DNA of 6,284 nucleotides from CAYMRB01 sp964392615 (GTDB lineage Bacteria > Planctomycetota > UBA8108): positions 1 to 6,284 of the forward strand of contig CAYMRB010000524.1 in the NCBI GenBank assembly GCA_964392615.1, in the 5' to 3' direction. The notes under the pieces are model-generated. The model saw only the letters and a list, made by a program, of their open reading frames with translations. It ran no database searches and was not told the origin of the DNA. The position numbers and the translations under genes were made by a program. The first letter of the stretch is position 1; each line of letters starts with the position of its first letter. This document shows, piece by piece, positions 1 through 6,284 of the stretch.

Positions 1-54
1 GTCGGAGTCGGAGTCGGAGTCGGTGTCGGACTCGGTATCGGAGTCGGTCTCGGT
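1..54. repeat. Downstream hexanucleotide array, nine units of NTCGGW (mostly GTCGGA)
   Basis: Nine in-phase 6-mers fit NTCGGW: GTCGGA three times, then GTCGGT, GTCGGA, CTCGGT, ATCGGA, GTCGGT and CTCGGT, decaying through 55-70 (ctcaaa, then ctcgga at 65-70). It is in the same orientation as the array at the other window edge and begins at base 1, so it may continue outside. The remaining 71-88 after the operon stop shows no convincing terminator. Confidence 0.93.
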
Positions 55-88
55 CTCAAACGGACTCGGAGCCCGAACCGGCCCTCCT

Positions 89-3000
89 TCACAACCCGAC
101 GATGCGGACCTTTCCCGACGCGTGCAGCAGCCACACCTCCTTCGCGGTCTCGTCGACTTCCATGCCGACCATGGGGTCGAGGCTCGCGTGACTCGCTCGC
201 GGCTCTTCCTCCAGCAGCTCGCGCTCGCCCGTCTCGAGCGTGATCTGCTCGACCGCGCCGTCGCCGTACGCGATGACCGCGGCGCCGCGCCGGCGCAGCG
301 CACCGACGCGCGCCGGAGGTAGCTGGCCGCCCAGGCTGCTCGTTCGCAACTCCCACGCTCGAACCGCTTCGCGCCGGGCCGGCAACCACGTGAGGAACTC
401 GTCACCGACGACGAAGAGATCGTCGTCGTCGCGTTGGTCGACGAACGCGAGCCTTCGCGGGTGACGCGACTCGACGCGAAAGCGCTCGACCTCCTTGACC
501 TCCGTCGCCGATCGGACGCGCTGGCGCAACAGCACGAGGATCTGGAATACGCCGGTGGGCTCACCGCGGCGCCCCAGTTGGTGGATGAGCGCCGCCACGT
601 GCCGCCGGTTGGCGCAGGCGTCGATGATCGCGTGTCGACGCCCCGCGTCGAGCAGACAGCTCATCGGTCGCAAGTGCGACGGGTGGAGCACGTGCACGGC
701 ACTCGTCGCGACACGCAGAACCGCGACGCCGTCCGGAAAGCACGCGAGCCCATGGACCTCTCCACCGATCGCGCGCTCGATCTGCAGCGGGCCTCGTCGC
801 TTCACGCTCGAGTGCTCGAGGTCGAAGTGATGCACTTCGGAGCCGACCGCGGCATAGACGTCCACACCGCGCGCCGCGAGCCTGGCGACCGGCCGCCCGG
901 CACCGGTCTCGAGTCGCCCGGTGCCCTCGAGAGCGCGGTCGTACGCGCGGACGGATCCGTCTCGCGTGCCGACGAAGACGCGATCGACAGTGAGCGCCAA
1001 CGCGGTCGCGTCATGCGCGAGCTCGACGTGCCGCTCCGGGGGACGAGCGGCCCTTCTCGGAGAATCGACCGCACCCGCGGGATCTGCGCTCGTCGCACTT
1101 GCCGAGACTCCGGGTGCGAGCCACCTCTCGACGTCGTGCACCACCCATCGATCGGCAACGCGCAACGCGTGCGCGCGCGTGGCATCGAGACACCGCGCGT
1201 CGAGCTCGCGCTGTGTCGCGTGCGGCAACGTCGGGCGCGCGCCCCCCCACGCGTTGACCGCCCGACGCCATACAGAAGTCGCCATGCGATCTTCGACGAC
1301 GCTCTGAAGACGCGCGCCGTCACACGCCCACGTTGCGAGGCGCTCCGTGAGCACGAGCAGGCGCTTCAACGCGACGCGGCGCGGGTCGCCGTCTGCGGCG
1401 GAGAGCACGGCTTCGACGCCGCGCGAGACGATTTCGCGACCGCGAGGTGCGTCGCCGGAATCGACACAGATGACGAGCGCGTGGGCGAACGCTTCGAGCC
1501 AGCTGTTGTCGAGCGCGAGGACGGCGGCCTCGAGAATGTCGACCGCCTCGCTCAACTCGCCGAGCCGCCGCTCGAACACGCGAGCAGCCTCGATCGCGCG
1601 TCCAGCGCCGCGCAAGTCGTGCGCGACCTTGCGCCACGCCGCGTGCGCCTGCACCTCGTCATTCGCACGCGTCCACGCTTCGGCGGCGTGCTGCCAATCA
1701 CCGGTGTCCATCCAGACGCGCGCAGCCTGCGACCACATGCCGCCCCGCCCCAACGCGACGGCCGCGCGCCGCGGGTTGTCCGCGAGGTGATGAAACACCG
1801 TCGCCGCCTCGAGAGCGTGCCCGCCCGCCTCGAGCACCGCCCCGGCGCGAGCGTGGTCGCCGAGAAGATACGAAAACACGTGCGCGGCCGGCCGCCACCT
1901 TCGCGCCGCAACCAAACGCTCGCCCAGCTGGCGGTAGACCGCCTCGAAACGCCGCCACAGCTCATTGCCGATTCCGACGGTGCCGAGCTCCCCCTTCGCG
2001 GCGAGGACGTCGAGCGAGAAGTCGGTCCCGACACCGCCGAGAGCCGGCGTGCTGTTGAGCCAGCGCGCCGGCGGCTCCTTGTCGCCAGGCGCGCGAAGCG
2101 GCAGCGCGAGCCGCAACGCATCGCGCCACTCGCCGCCGCGCAGTTTCGCGAGCAACGAGCCGAGGAGGATCCCCTGACGCTGCACCGTCTCGACTCGCCC
2201 ACGGGTCGTCTTGACGTCGCGCCGCGAGCGACTGTCGAGCCGCCGCCGCAGATCTTCGGGCAGCGCTCGCAAGACGAAGTGTCGCAACCAGCCGCCGCGC
2301 CGCGCCTCACTCGGATCGGCCTCGTCGACGCGGCTCGCGCGCTCGTCGCCATCGCTTCCGCGCTCGTCGTCGTCGCCGTCGTCGACGTCGAGCGTCCGGG
2401 CGTCGTCGTCGTCCGTGTCCGGCTCGCTCAACCAGCGTGTCACATGAGTCGCAGTCGCCGCGGAGCGGGGGTCCTCCTCCTCCACCGACGACCCCGATGC
2501 GGCGCCGCGCGCCGGTGTCGCGACGATTTCGCGAGCGCGCCAGTCAAACCAATCGCTCAGCGGACGCGGCGCTCCATCGAGTGCCATGAGATCGACCGCA
2601 CCGCACCGCACGATGGCGAGCCATTCGCCCGCCGGCAGCGCCAGCGCCTCCATCGCCGCCGGCACGGCGAGTCCGACCTCGACGCGGACTCTCGCGCCGT
2701 TCGCACACGAATGGCGCCAGAGGGGAATCGCGATGGCGCCGTCTCGAGGACTCGGTCGCACATCGAGGATGACCCACCCGGCTTCGACCTCGTACGCGCG
2801 CAGCGAAGCCCACGCGGTCTTGCGATCGCGTCGCCACCGCTCGAGGCGATGCCTCGCTACCGTCCGTGGCAGGAACAGCCCGCAAACCGCGTGCTCGTGG
2901 AGCGATCGGCGCAGCGGCCAGACAACATCGACGATGTCCGGCGCGTCCACGCGCGAAGGTGTGACGACGACGAACGGAGCGGACAGTGCGTCGGTCACCG

Positions 3001-3310
3001 GGCTCGATCCGGGAAGGCGACGCAACGACCCGTGCGGGCCGAGATCGAGCCGATCGATCGCGCCGCTTCGCCACGCGTCTCCGGAACCGGCAAGAGCGAT
3101 GCAACGCGAGCGTCCGACGAGCGGATCCGCGCGGACCGCGCGCTCGGCCGGAGGATCGAGCAGGCTCGCGACGACGCGTCGGCGATTCGCGTTCGCGTCG
3201 ATCCACTCCGCGCGCACGGGAGCGTCGAGGCCGCGCAGCAGTCGCCGCAGTCGCGCGCCGCGGGACGGATCGACGAGAAGAAGACTCGTGCTCTGCGGCC
3301 CGTCCATCAT
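89..3310 (-). CDS. Large bpX-like/TPR-like/seven-bladed beta-propeller protein
   Basis: This protein has 1073 aa from the ATG at 3310 or 1072 aa from the adjacent ATG at 3307. GGTGGAG is 3 nt from the first and 6 nt from the second, so the second may be preferred. Domains in order: an N-terminal alpha/beta region (1-260) of unrecognised fold; an acidic Asp/Glu-rich linker (about 276-335); a helical region (340-400); TPR-like helical repeats (about 447-600), with repeated 'AA..f..lgd..+Aa..le.gg...eAa..' spacing, for example GDHARAGAVLEAGGHALEAA (484-503); more helices to about 730; and a beta-propeller (about 760-1073). Seven blades can be counted, starting near 767, 807, 850, 892, 949, 1000 and 1041, typified by VDRVFVGTRDGSVRAYD (775-791). 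It has no signal peptide or membrane segment. Such proteins act as scaffolds or sensors, and it is likely the beta-propeller arm of the MoxR system. The frame stays open upstream to 4756, but that part overlaps two better genes and is shadow. I see no enzymatic motif. Confidence 0.92.
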   Translation of the reverse strand: MMDGPQSTSLLLVDPSRGARLRRLLRGLDAPVRAEWIDANANRRRVVASLLDPPAERAVRADPLVGRSRCIALAGSGDAWRSGAIDRLDLGPHGSLRRLPGSSPVTDALSAPFVVVTPSRVDAPDIVDVVWPLRRSLHEHAVCGLFLPRTVARHRLERWRRDRKTAWASLRAYEVEAGWVILDVRPSPRDGAIAIPLWRHSCANGARVRVEVGLAVPAAMEALALPAGEWLAIVRCGAVDLMALDGAPRPLSDWFDWRAREIVATPARGAASGSSVEEEDPRSAATATHVTRWLSEPDTDDDDARTLDVDDGDDDERGSDGDERASRVDEADPSEARRGGWLRHFVLRALPEDLRRRLDSRSRRDVKTTRGRVETVQRQGILLGSLLAKLRGGEWRDALRLALPLRAPGDKEPPARWLNSTPALGGVGTDFSLDVLAAKGELGTVGIGNELWRRFEAVYRQLGERLVAARRWRPAAHVFSYLLGDHARAGAVLEAGGHALEAATVFHHLADNPRRAAVALGRGGMWSQAARVWMDTGDWQHAAEAWTRANDEVQAHAAWRKVAHDLRGAGRAIEAARVFERRLGELSEAVDILEAAVLALDNSWLEAFAHALVICVDSGDAPRGREIVSRGVEAVLSAADGDPRRVALKRLLVLTERLATWACDGARLQSVVEDRMATSVWRRAVNAWGGARPTLPHATQRELDARCLDATRAHALRVADRWVVHDVERWLAPGVSASATSADPAGAVDSPRRAARPPERHVELAHDATALALTVDRVFVGTRDGSVRAYDRALEGTGRLETGAGRPVARLAARGVDVYAAVGSEVHHFDLEHSSVKRRGPLQIERAIGGEVHGLACFPDGVAVLRVATSAVHVLHPSHLRPMSCLLDAGRRHAIIDACANRRHVAALIHQLGRRGEPTGVFQILVLLRQRVRSATEVKEVERFRVESRHPRRLAFVDQRDDDDLFVVGDEFLTWLPARREAVRAWELRTSSLGGQLPPARVGALRRRGAAVIAYGDGAVEQITLETGERELLEEEPRASHASLDPMVGMEVDETAKEVWLLHASGKVRIVGL
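2306..2485 (-). repeat. Low-complexity Asp/Glu-coding segment with GTC/GAC trinucleotide runs
   Basis: This part of the propeller gene encodes the acidic linker (about residues 276-335). It contains short trinucleotide tracts, for example four GTC units on the plus strand at 2402-2413 and imperfect runs at 2364-2390, giving runs of Asp. It is probably a flexible, disordered spacer between the N-terminal domain and the helical repeats. Confidence 0.75.
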
Positions 3311-4017
3311 CGGCTCCACCGGATGCGTTCTGCGGCAGCTCCGGGCGCCCCCTCGTCGACGAGCACGCCGACCACCTCGCCGTCGATGAACACCTCGCCT
3401 GCAAACTGTGCGGCCGCGCGGACTGCGCGCGCGTTCGCGGCGCCCCAGCGACGAGCGCCATCGCGCGCCGCGAACGACAGACGCCACGGTCTCGACGAGG
3501 CGACGGTCCACGCTGCGCGTATTGCAGCGACCGCGTCGCGCGAGTGAGCGGCCCCCGGCATGACTCGAAGGAGCGACTCGAGATCGCGCGACGACCGAAG
3601 CGGAAACCGCTGACCGCCAGCGACGACGACGCGGAACGCGTCGCGGTCCGCGTCGGTCCCCGTCTCGCGCAACGCGAGCGCAGCGCCGACCGCGACGCGC
3701 AGCGGCAGCCCGAGACCGTCCGGAGTCAGGTCGAGCCACACAATGCGCACGCCGTGATCCGTCGGCGATTGCCGCCGTGCGAGGTGGAGCTGTTCTCCAT
3801 CGAATCGACGTCGCACGAACTCGACCGAATCGGCGAGAAGCTCCGAGGGGAGAAGTGCAGCGAGCGGTCCGTGCCGCGCCAACCCATCCCAGCCACCGAG
3901 AGCGCCGCCGTCGGCGTGCCCCGCGCGCGTCGACGTGCCGAGCAGACGGCGAACGCGATCCCGCGCCGCGAGGATGTGTTCGCCTCCGTCGAGCGATGCG
4001 ATCTCGTGCTCGATCAC
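3307..4017 (-). CDS. Probable divergent vWA-domain protein with altered MIDAS
   Basis: This 236-aa protein starts at the GTG at 4017, giving a 4-nt GTGA overlap with the preceding stop. A perfect GGAGGT lies 6 nt upstream and fixes the start; the longer open frame upstream is arginine-rich and is out-of-frame shadow. Residues 1-90 form a helical lead-in containing GPLAALLPSELL (50-61) and FVRRRF (67-72). From residue 91 the order resembles a vWA fold: beta-1 RIVWLDLTPD (91-100), a long helix (103-118), beta-2 AFRVVVAGG (127-135), a helix DLESLLRVMP (145-154), GAAHSRDAVAAIRAAW (155-170) where vWA domains have the GGT motif and following helix, and WRLSFAARDG (178-187) where they have the TDG strand. 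The metal-binding DxSxS would read D-L-T-P-D (96-100), so metal binding is doubtful. vWA partners are the usual companions of MoxR ATPases, which supports the reading. It could instead be an unrelated alpha/beta adaptor. Confidence 0.85.
   Translation of the reverse strand: MIEHEIASLDGGEHILAARDRVRRLLGTSTRAGHADGGALGGWDGLARHGPLAALLPSELLADSVEFVRRRFDGEQLHLARRQSPTDHGVRIVWLDLTPDGLGLPLRVAVGAALALRETGTDADRDAFRVVVAGGQRFPLRSSRDLESLLRVMPGAAHSRDAVAAIRAAWTVASSRPWRLSFAARDGARRWGAANARAVRAAAQFAGEVFIDGEVVGVLVDEGAPGAAAERIRWSR
3314..3320 (-). promoter_or_regulatory. Shine-Dalgarno GGTGGAG for the beta-propeller gene
   Basis: GGTGGAG lies inside the 3' end of the vWA-like gene, 3 nt before the ATG at 3310 and 6 nt before the ATG at 3307. 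The spacing favours the second ATG, while the ATGA overlap with the upstream stop involves the first. The two starts differ by one Met. Confidence 0.6.
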
Positions 4018-4919
4018 AGCTCGACCTCCGCGAGCACGGCGCGATCGAGCCGACGCAGCGCGGTGTTGCGAAAGCGCACGAAGCGCTCGCCGTCCGCGTC
4101 GTCCCACCAAATCGCGCCGTCTCCCTCGTCGAGCCCGACGCGCCGCCGCCACTGCGCTGGCGTGAAGGCGGGATCGATGCGCCGATCGCGAGGCACGAGA
4201 AGCGGCTCGATCGAGCCGGCGAGATTCCGCAACGGACGGCCGACGGCGGGAAAGTCCTGCGCAAGCCCGTGACGCGACCAGATCCACCAACGATCGTCGA
4301 CGACGCCGAGGCGCAAGTCAGAACGGTCGAGGTCGACGAGGCGCGCGAGACGCGGAACGAGATCCGCAACCTCCCCGCGCGTACCGAGGACACCGGCGCG
4401 GTCCGAGCTCGGCGCCGTCGGGACGAGACGGACGACGCCGAGCGCATCGCGCGCTGCGCGGCCGACGATCGCAGCGCCCGGACCGGCGACACACCAACGG
4501 AACAAGCGGCGCGCCGGCGGCCACGCATCCATCGCGGGAAGCGACCAGCAGCGCGAGTCTCGACTCGCGCCACCGTCGCTCGCGACAAGGGCGATCGCTG
4601 TGTCGCCGATCGACGCCGGCAGCGCGACCGACGAGCCATCGACGATGCGACCGCTCGGCACATCGATCCAGGGCGTCTCGATCCACACGCGCCCGTCCTC
4701 CGCCGCCGGCTCGAAGCGACGCACGCCACGCGCCGCGAGTCGCACGCGCGGCGCACGAGGAAGCCCCCCGAACTGAGCGCTGATGAAGATGCCGATGTCC
4801 GTCGTCAATGCGCGAGCCGCGTCGCCCGGGCGAGCATCCCATGGCAGATCGACGAAGACGTCGGCGGCGGATCTCGCGTCGCTGCCCGGCAACCAGACGA
4901 TCGCTGGACCGGCCCGCAT
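4014..4919 (-). CDS. Trp-rich uncharacterised protein, candidate bpX-type ternary-system component
   Basis: I do not recognise a named domain in this 301-aa protein. It has no signal peptide and no membrane segment, so it is probably cytoplasmic. It is unusually rich in tryptophan (about 13, including W9, W27, W79, W84, the cluster WWIW at 211-214, W257 and WW at 271-272). The first 115 residues look beta-rich and the last 100 look mixed alpha/beta, with a conserved-looking end WWDDADGERFVRFRNTALRR (271-290). No catalytic signature or MIDAS motif is visible. The ATG at 4919 is 1 nt after the ATPase stop (TGACATG), with only a weak GGG upstream, so translation probably depends on re-initiation after the ATPase. 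It lies between a MoxR ATPase and a vWA-like gene, the place where comparative genomics puts 'bpX' proteins of MoxR-vWA-beta-propeller systems. Assignment to a particular bpX family is not possible by eye. That it is a real gene is well supported by coupling at both ends and a globular-looking composition. Confidence 0.85.
   Translation of the reverse strand: MRAGPAIVWLPGSDARSAADVFVDLPWDARPGDAARALTTDIGIFISAQFGGLPRAPRVRLAARGVRRFEPAAEDGRVWIETPWIDVPSGRIVDGSSVALPASIGDTAIALVASDGGASRDSRCWSLPAMDAWPPARRLFRWCVAGPGAAIVGRAARDALGVVRLVPTAPSSDRAGVLGTRGEVADLVPRLARLVDLDRSDLRLGVVDDRWWIWSRHGLAQDFPAVGRPLRNLAGSIEPLLVPRDRRIDPAFTPAQWRRRVGLDEGDGAIWWDDADGERFVRFRNTALRRLDRAVLAEVEL
4024..4029 (-). promoter_or_regulatory. 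Shine-Dalgarno GGAGGT for the vWA-like gene
   Basis: On the minus strand GGAGGT sits exactly 6 nt before the GTG at 4017, inside the last codons of the preceding gene. It is a near-consensus ribosome binding site and decides the GTG start in preference to the ATG at 4290. Confidence 0.8.
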
Positions 4920-4920
4920 G

Positions 4921-6159
4921 TCAGCAGCCCGTTGTCCGCGCGTCCAGCGTTGCCGCGAGGGTCTCGAGCCGGCGGCCGATGCGGTCGAGCTCCTCGGCTT
5001 CGACCGCGTCGCGCGCGCGGCACCAGCGACGCTCGGCGTCCAGATCCTGCAGCTCGTTCGAAATCACGTCGACGCGTTCCGAGGCGATCGTCGGCTCTCC
5101 CGCGCCGTCGCCGAGACCGCGCAGCTCGGACTCGAGCTCATCGAGACGCGCGGAGAGCTCGGCGGGACGCCGCCGAGTCGCGGCGAGCGGGTGCGCCGGC
5201 GCCTCGGCTTCCGCGGCGCCGTAGTCGTCCGCGTGGCGATCGATCGCATCGGCGACGATCTCGACGAGCGCCGCGCGGTCCTCCGGACGCTCCCAGACGA
5301 AACGCGCGGGCCACAGGTCGGAAGCGATCGCGATATCGCGCGCACAGAGGACGGCCGACGTCGCGGCGAGGCGCTGGAGCTTGACGACGCGTCGATCGCT
5401 GAGCAGCAAGCCGGCAGCCCGCACGCGCCGCACGATGTCGGCGAGCGGCGCGCGAAGGGCCGCGATGTCGACGTCGGCGACCGAGCGCCCGAGCGCGCGC
5501 AGGTCATCGCAATCGAGGCGATCCGACGCCGTCGGAGCAGCCGCGGAGCCCGCGCCGCGTAGCCGGGCTTGCTCGAGCCGCCAGCCGTCGTCAAGCAGAC
5601 CGCCGAGGCCGTCGTCGTCGAGGTACTCGACCTCGATTCTCACGCTGAACCGATCCTTCAACGCCTCGAGCGACGGATCGTCCGGGATGCGATTCGACGC
5701 CGCGAGGACGGACAGGATCGACGTGTGCCGCACATCCTGACCGCGCCGAAACACGCCCTCGTTCAGGATCCCGAGCAGACTGTTGAGGATCGCCGACCCG
5801 GCGTTGAACACCTCGTCGAGGAAGACGAGCTCGGCGTCGGGAAGCATGCCCTCGGTACGAGTCGAGACGCGGCCCTGTCGCAGCGCCTCGAGGTCCATCG
5901 GCCCGAAAACCTCCGACGGCACGGTGAACCGCGTCAGCAGGTACTCGAAGTACCGTCCGCCGATGCGCTCCGCAAACGCGGCGATGATCTCGGACTTCGC
6001 GGTCCCCGGAGGCCCGACCACGAGGAGGTTCTCGCCAGCACAGACGGCGAGCGCCACGAGCTCGATCAGATCGTCGCGGCCCGCGAACACGGTCTGCAGT
6101 GGCTCGATGACCTCGAGACGCAATCGGCGGGCGATGTCGCTCGCGTTCCTCGCGTTCAT
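4921..6159 (-). CDS. MoxR/RavA-family AAA+ ATPase, first gene of a ternary-system operon
   Basis: This 412-aa protein is a cytoplasmic AAA+ ATPase of the MoxR class (helix-2-insert clade), which forms hexameric rings that remodel partner proteins, usually together with a vWA-domain protein. Visible motifs are Walker A GPPGTAKS (residues 49-56), Walker B LVFLDE (111-116), sensor 1 Asn156 in AASNRIPDD, a probable arginine finger in DRF (Arg170) and a sensor-2/lid region around LSDRRVVKLQRLA (253-265). The segment RFTVPSEVFGPMDL (77-90) is typical of the RavA-like branch. After about residue 330 the core is followed by a charged helical tail with heptad-like Leu spacing (330-402), probably a coiled coil or partner-binding arm. 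The start is the ATG at 6159; a weak GTGGGG lies 5 nt upstream and no better in-frame start is evident. The stop is 1 nt before the next gene. The family call is secure; the substrate is unknown. Confidence 0.95.
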   Translation of the reverse strand: MNARNASDIARRLRLEVIEPLQTVFAGRDDLIELVALAVCAGENLLVVGPPGTAKSEIIAAFAERIGGRYFEYLLTRFTVPSEVFGPMDLEALRQGRVSTRTEGMLPDAELVFLDEVFNAGSAILNSLLGILNEGVFRRGQDVRHTSILSVLAASNRIPDDPSLEALKDRFSVRIEVEYLDDDGLGGLLDDGWRLEQARLRGAGSAAAPTASDRLDCDDLRALGRSVADVDIAALRAPLADIVRRVRAAGLLLSDRRVVKLQRLAATSAVLCARDIAIASDLWPARFVWERPEDRAALVEIVADAIDRHADDYGAAEAEAPAHPLAATRRRPAELSARLDELESELRGLGDGAGEPTIASERVDVISNELQDLDAERRWCRARDAVEAEELDRIGRRLETLAATLDARTTGC

Positions 6160-6168
6160 GATGGCCCC

Positions 6169-6197
6169 ACTCTACCGCGCCACGGTGGATGCGTCGA
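6169..6197 (-). promoter_or_regulatory. Possible sigma-70-like promoter very close to the MoxR ATG
   Basis: On the minus strand TCGACG (6197-6192, 4 of 6 matches to TTGACA), a 17-nt spacer and TAGAGT (6174-6169, 4 of 6 matches to TATAAT) lie directly upstream of the first gene. Only 9 nt separate the -10-like hexamer from the ATG, so the transcript would have almost no leader and the weak GTGGGG at 6170-6165 would mostly not be in the mRNA. Weak matches occur by chance, so this is tentative. Confidence 0.25.
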
Positions 6198-6235
6198 GGG
6201 AGGGCAGCGGACGGCGGAGGCGGGGTATGGGCAGT

Positions 6236-6283
<48 letters not shown>

Positions 6284-6284
6284 C

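Larger units (their letters stand above)
89..6159 (-). other. Four-gene translationally coupled MoxR-vWA-like-beta-propeller operon
   Basis: All four genes lie on the minus strand with junctions of +1 nt (TGACATG at 4917-4923), -4 nt (GTGA at 4014-4017) and -4 nt (ATGA at 3307-3310), so they are almost certainly one transcript with coupled translation. The combination of MoxR ATPase, vWA-like protein and beta-propeller protein matches the published class of MoxR-vWA-beta-propeller ternary systems, proposed conflict or immunity systems. Membership is an inference from gene content and order. Confidence 0.7.

Noticed and set aside
1..70. Hexamer arrays as a CRISPR array
   Set aside because: Units are 6 nt with no spacers; this is a microsatellite.
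71..88. Rho-independent terminator after the operon
   Set aside because: Only a short imperfect GCC/GGC stem around GGTTCG can be drawn and no T-run follows on the minus strand.
23..322. Small plus-strand frame beginning with a Ser/Val/Asp repeat
   Set aside because: The start is a translation of the hexamer array and the rest is antisense to the propeller gene.
434..3547. A 1037-codon open frame on the plus strand antisense to the propeller gene
   Set aside because: Its translation is dominated by Arg, Ala and polar residues with no domain pattern, while the minus-strand frame gives seven propeller blades and helical repeats. Long antisense frames are expected in GC-rich genes.
4018..4290. 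Longer start for the vWA-like gene at the ATG at 4290
   Set aside because: The added 91 residues are Arg/Ala/Ser-rich shadow of the preceding gene, and a perfect GGAGGT 6 nt from the GTG at 4017 marks the true start.
3311..4756. Upstream extension of the propeller frame to an ATG at 4756, giving 1555 aa
   Set aside because: The extra 482 residues are mostly Arg/Ser/Ala and overlap two well-supported genes; the ATGA junction and GGTGGAG place the start at 3310 or 3307.
3777..5384. A 535-codon plus-strand open frame and other plus-strand frames over the ATPase
   Set aside because: Composition is Arg-rich and they cross the boundaries of well-supported minus-strand genes.

Overview
The window is very GC-rich (roughly 70% by eye) and holds one compact operon on the minus strand, read from about 6159 down to 89. 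It is flanked at both window ends by the same degenerate hexanucleotide repeat (consensus NTCGGW). The GC level, the large multidomain regulators and the low-complexity hexamers between genes suggest a Myxococcota-like (Polyangia) bacterium. That is an inference: the window has no rRNA or other phylogenetic marker gene.

Layout in transcription order. (1) 6284-6160: upstream region with a hexamer array (6236-6283), a G-rich stretch and a possible promoter 9 nt from the first ATG. (2) 6159-4921: a MoxR/RavA-type AAA+ ATPase, 412 aa, with intact Walker A, Walker B, sensor 1 and arginine-finger motifs. (3) 4919-4014: a tryptophan-rich 301-aa protein of unrecognised fold. (4) 4017-3307: a 236-aa protein that I read as a divergent von Willebrand factor A (vWA) domain with an altered metal site. 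(5) 3310-89: a 1073-aa protein with an N-terminal alpha/beta region, an acidic linker, TPR-like helical repeats and a C-terminal seven-bladed beta-propeller. (6) 88-1: short downstream region with the second hexamer array (1-54).

The four genes are tightly coupled. There is a 1-nt gap between genes 1 and 2, a 4-nt GTGA overlap between 2 and 3, and a 4-nt ATGA overlap between 3 and 4. Strong Shine-Dalgarno sequences precede genes 3 and 4. A MoxR ATPase, a vWA-like protein and a beta-propeller protein, with an extra uncharacterised protein between them, match the MoxR-vWA-beta-propeller 'ternary systems' (with 'bpX' domains) that comparative genomics has proposed to be NTP-dependent biological-conflict systems, common in developmentally complex bacteria. 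In that model the propeller/TPR protein is the sensor or scaffold, the vWA protein is the adaptor and the MoxR ring is the ATP-driven remodeller. The assignment rests on motifs and gene order read by eye; no database search was possible. No recognisable toxic effector, nuclease or protease is encoded here, so either the system works without one, an unrecognised domain does that job, or the effector lies beyond the repeats.
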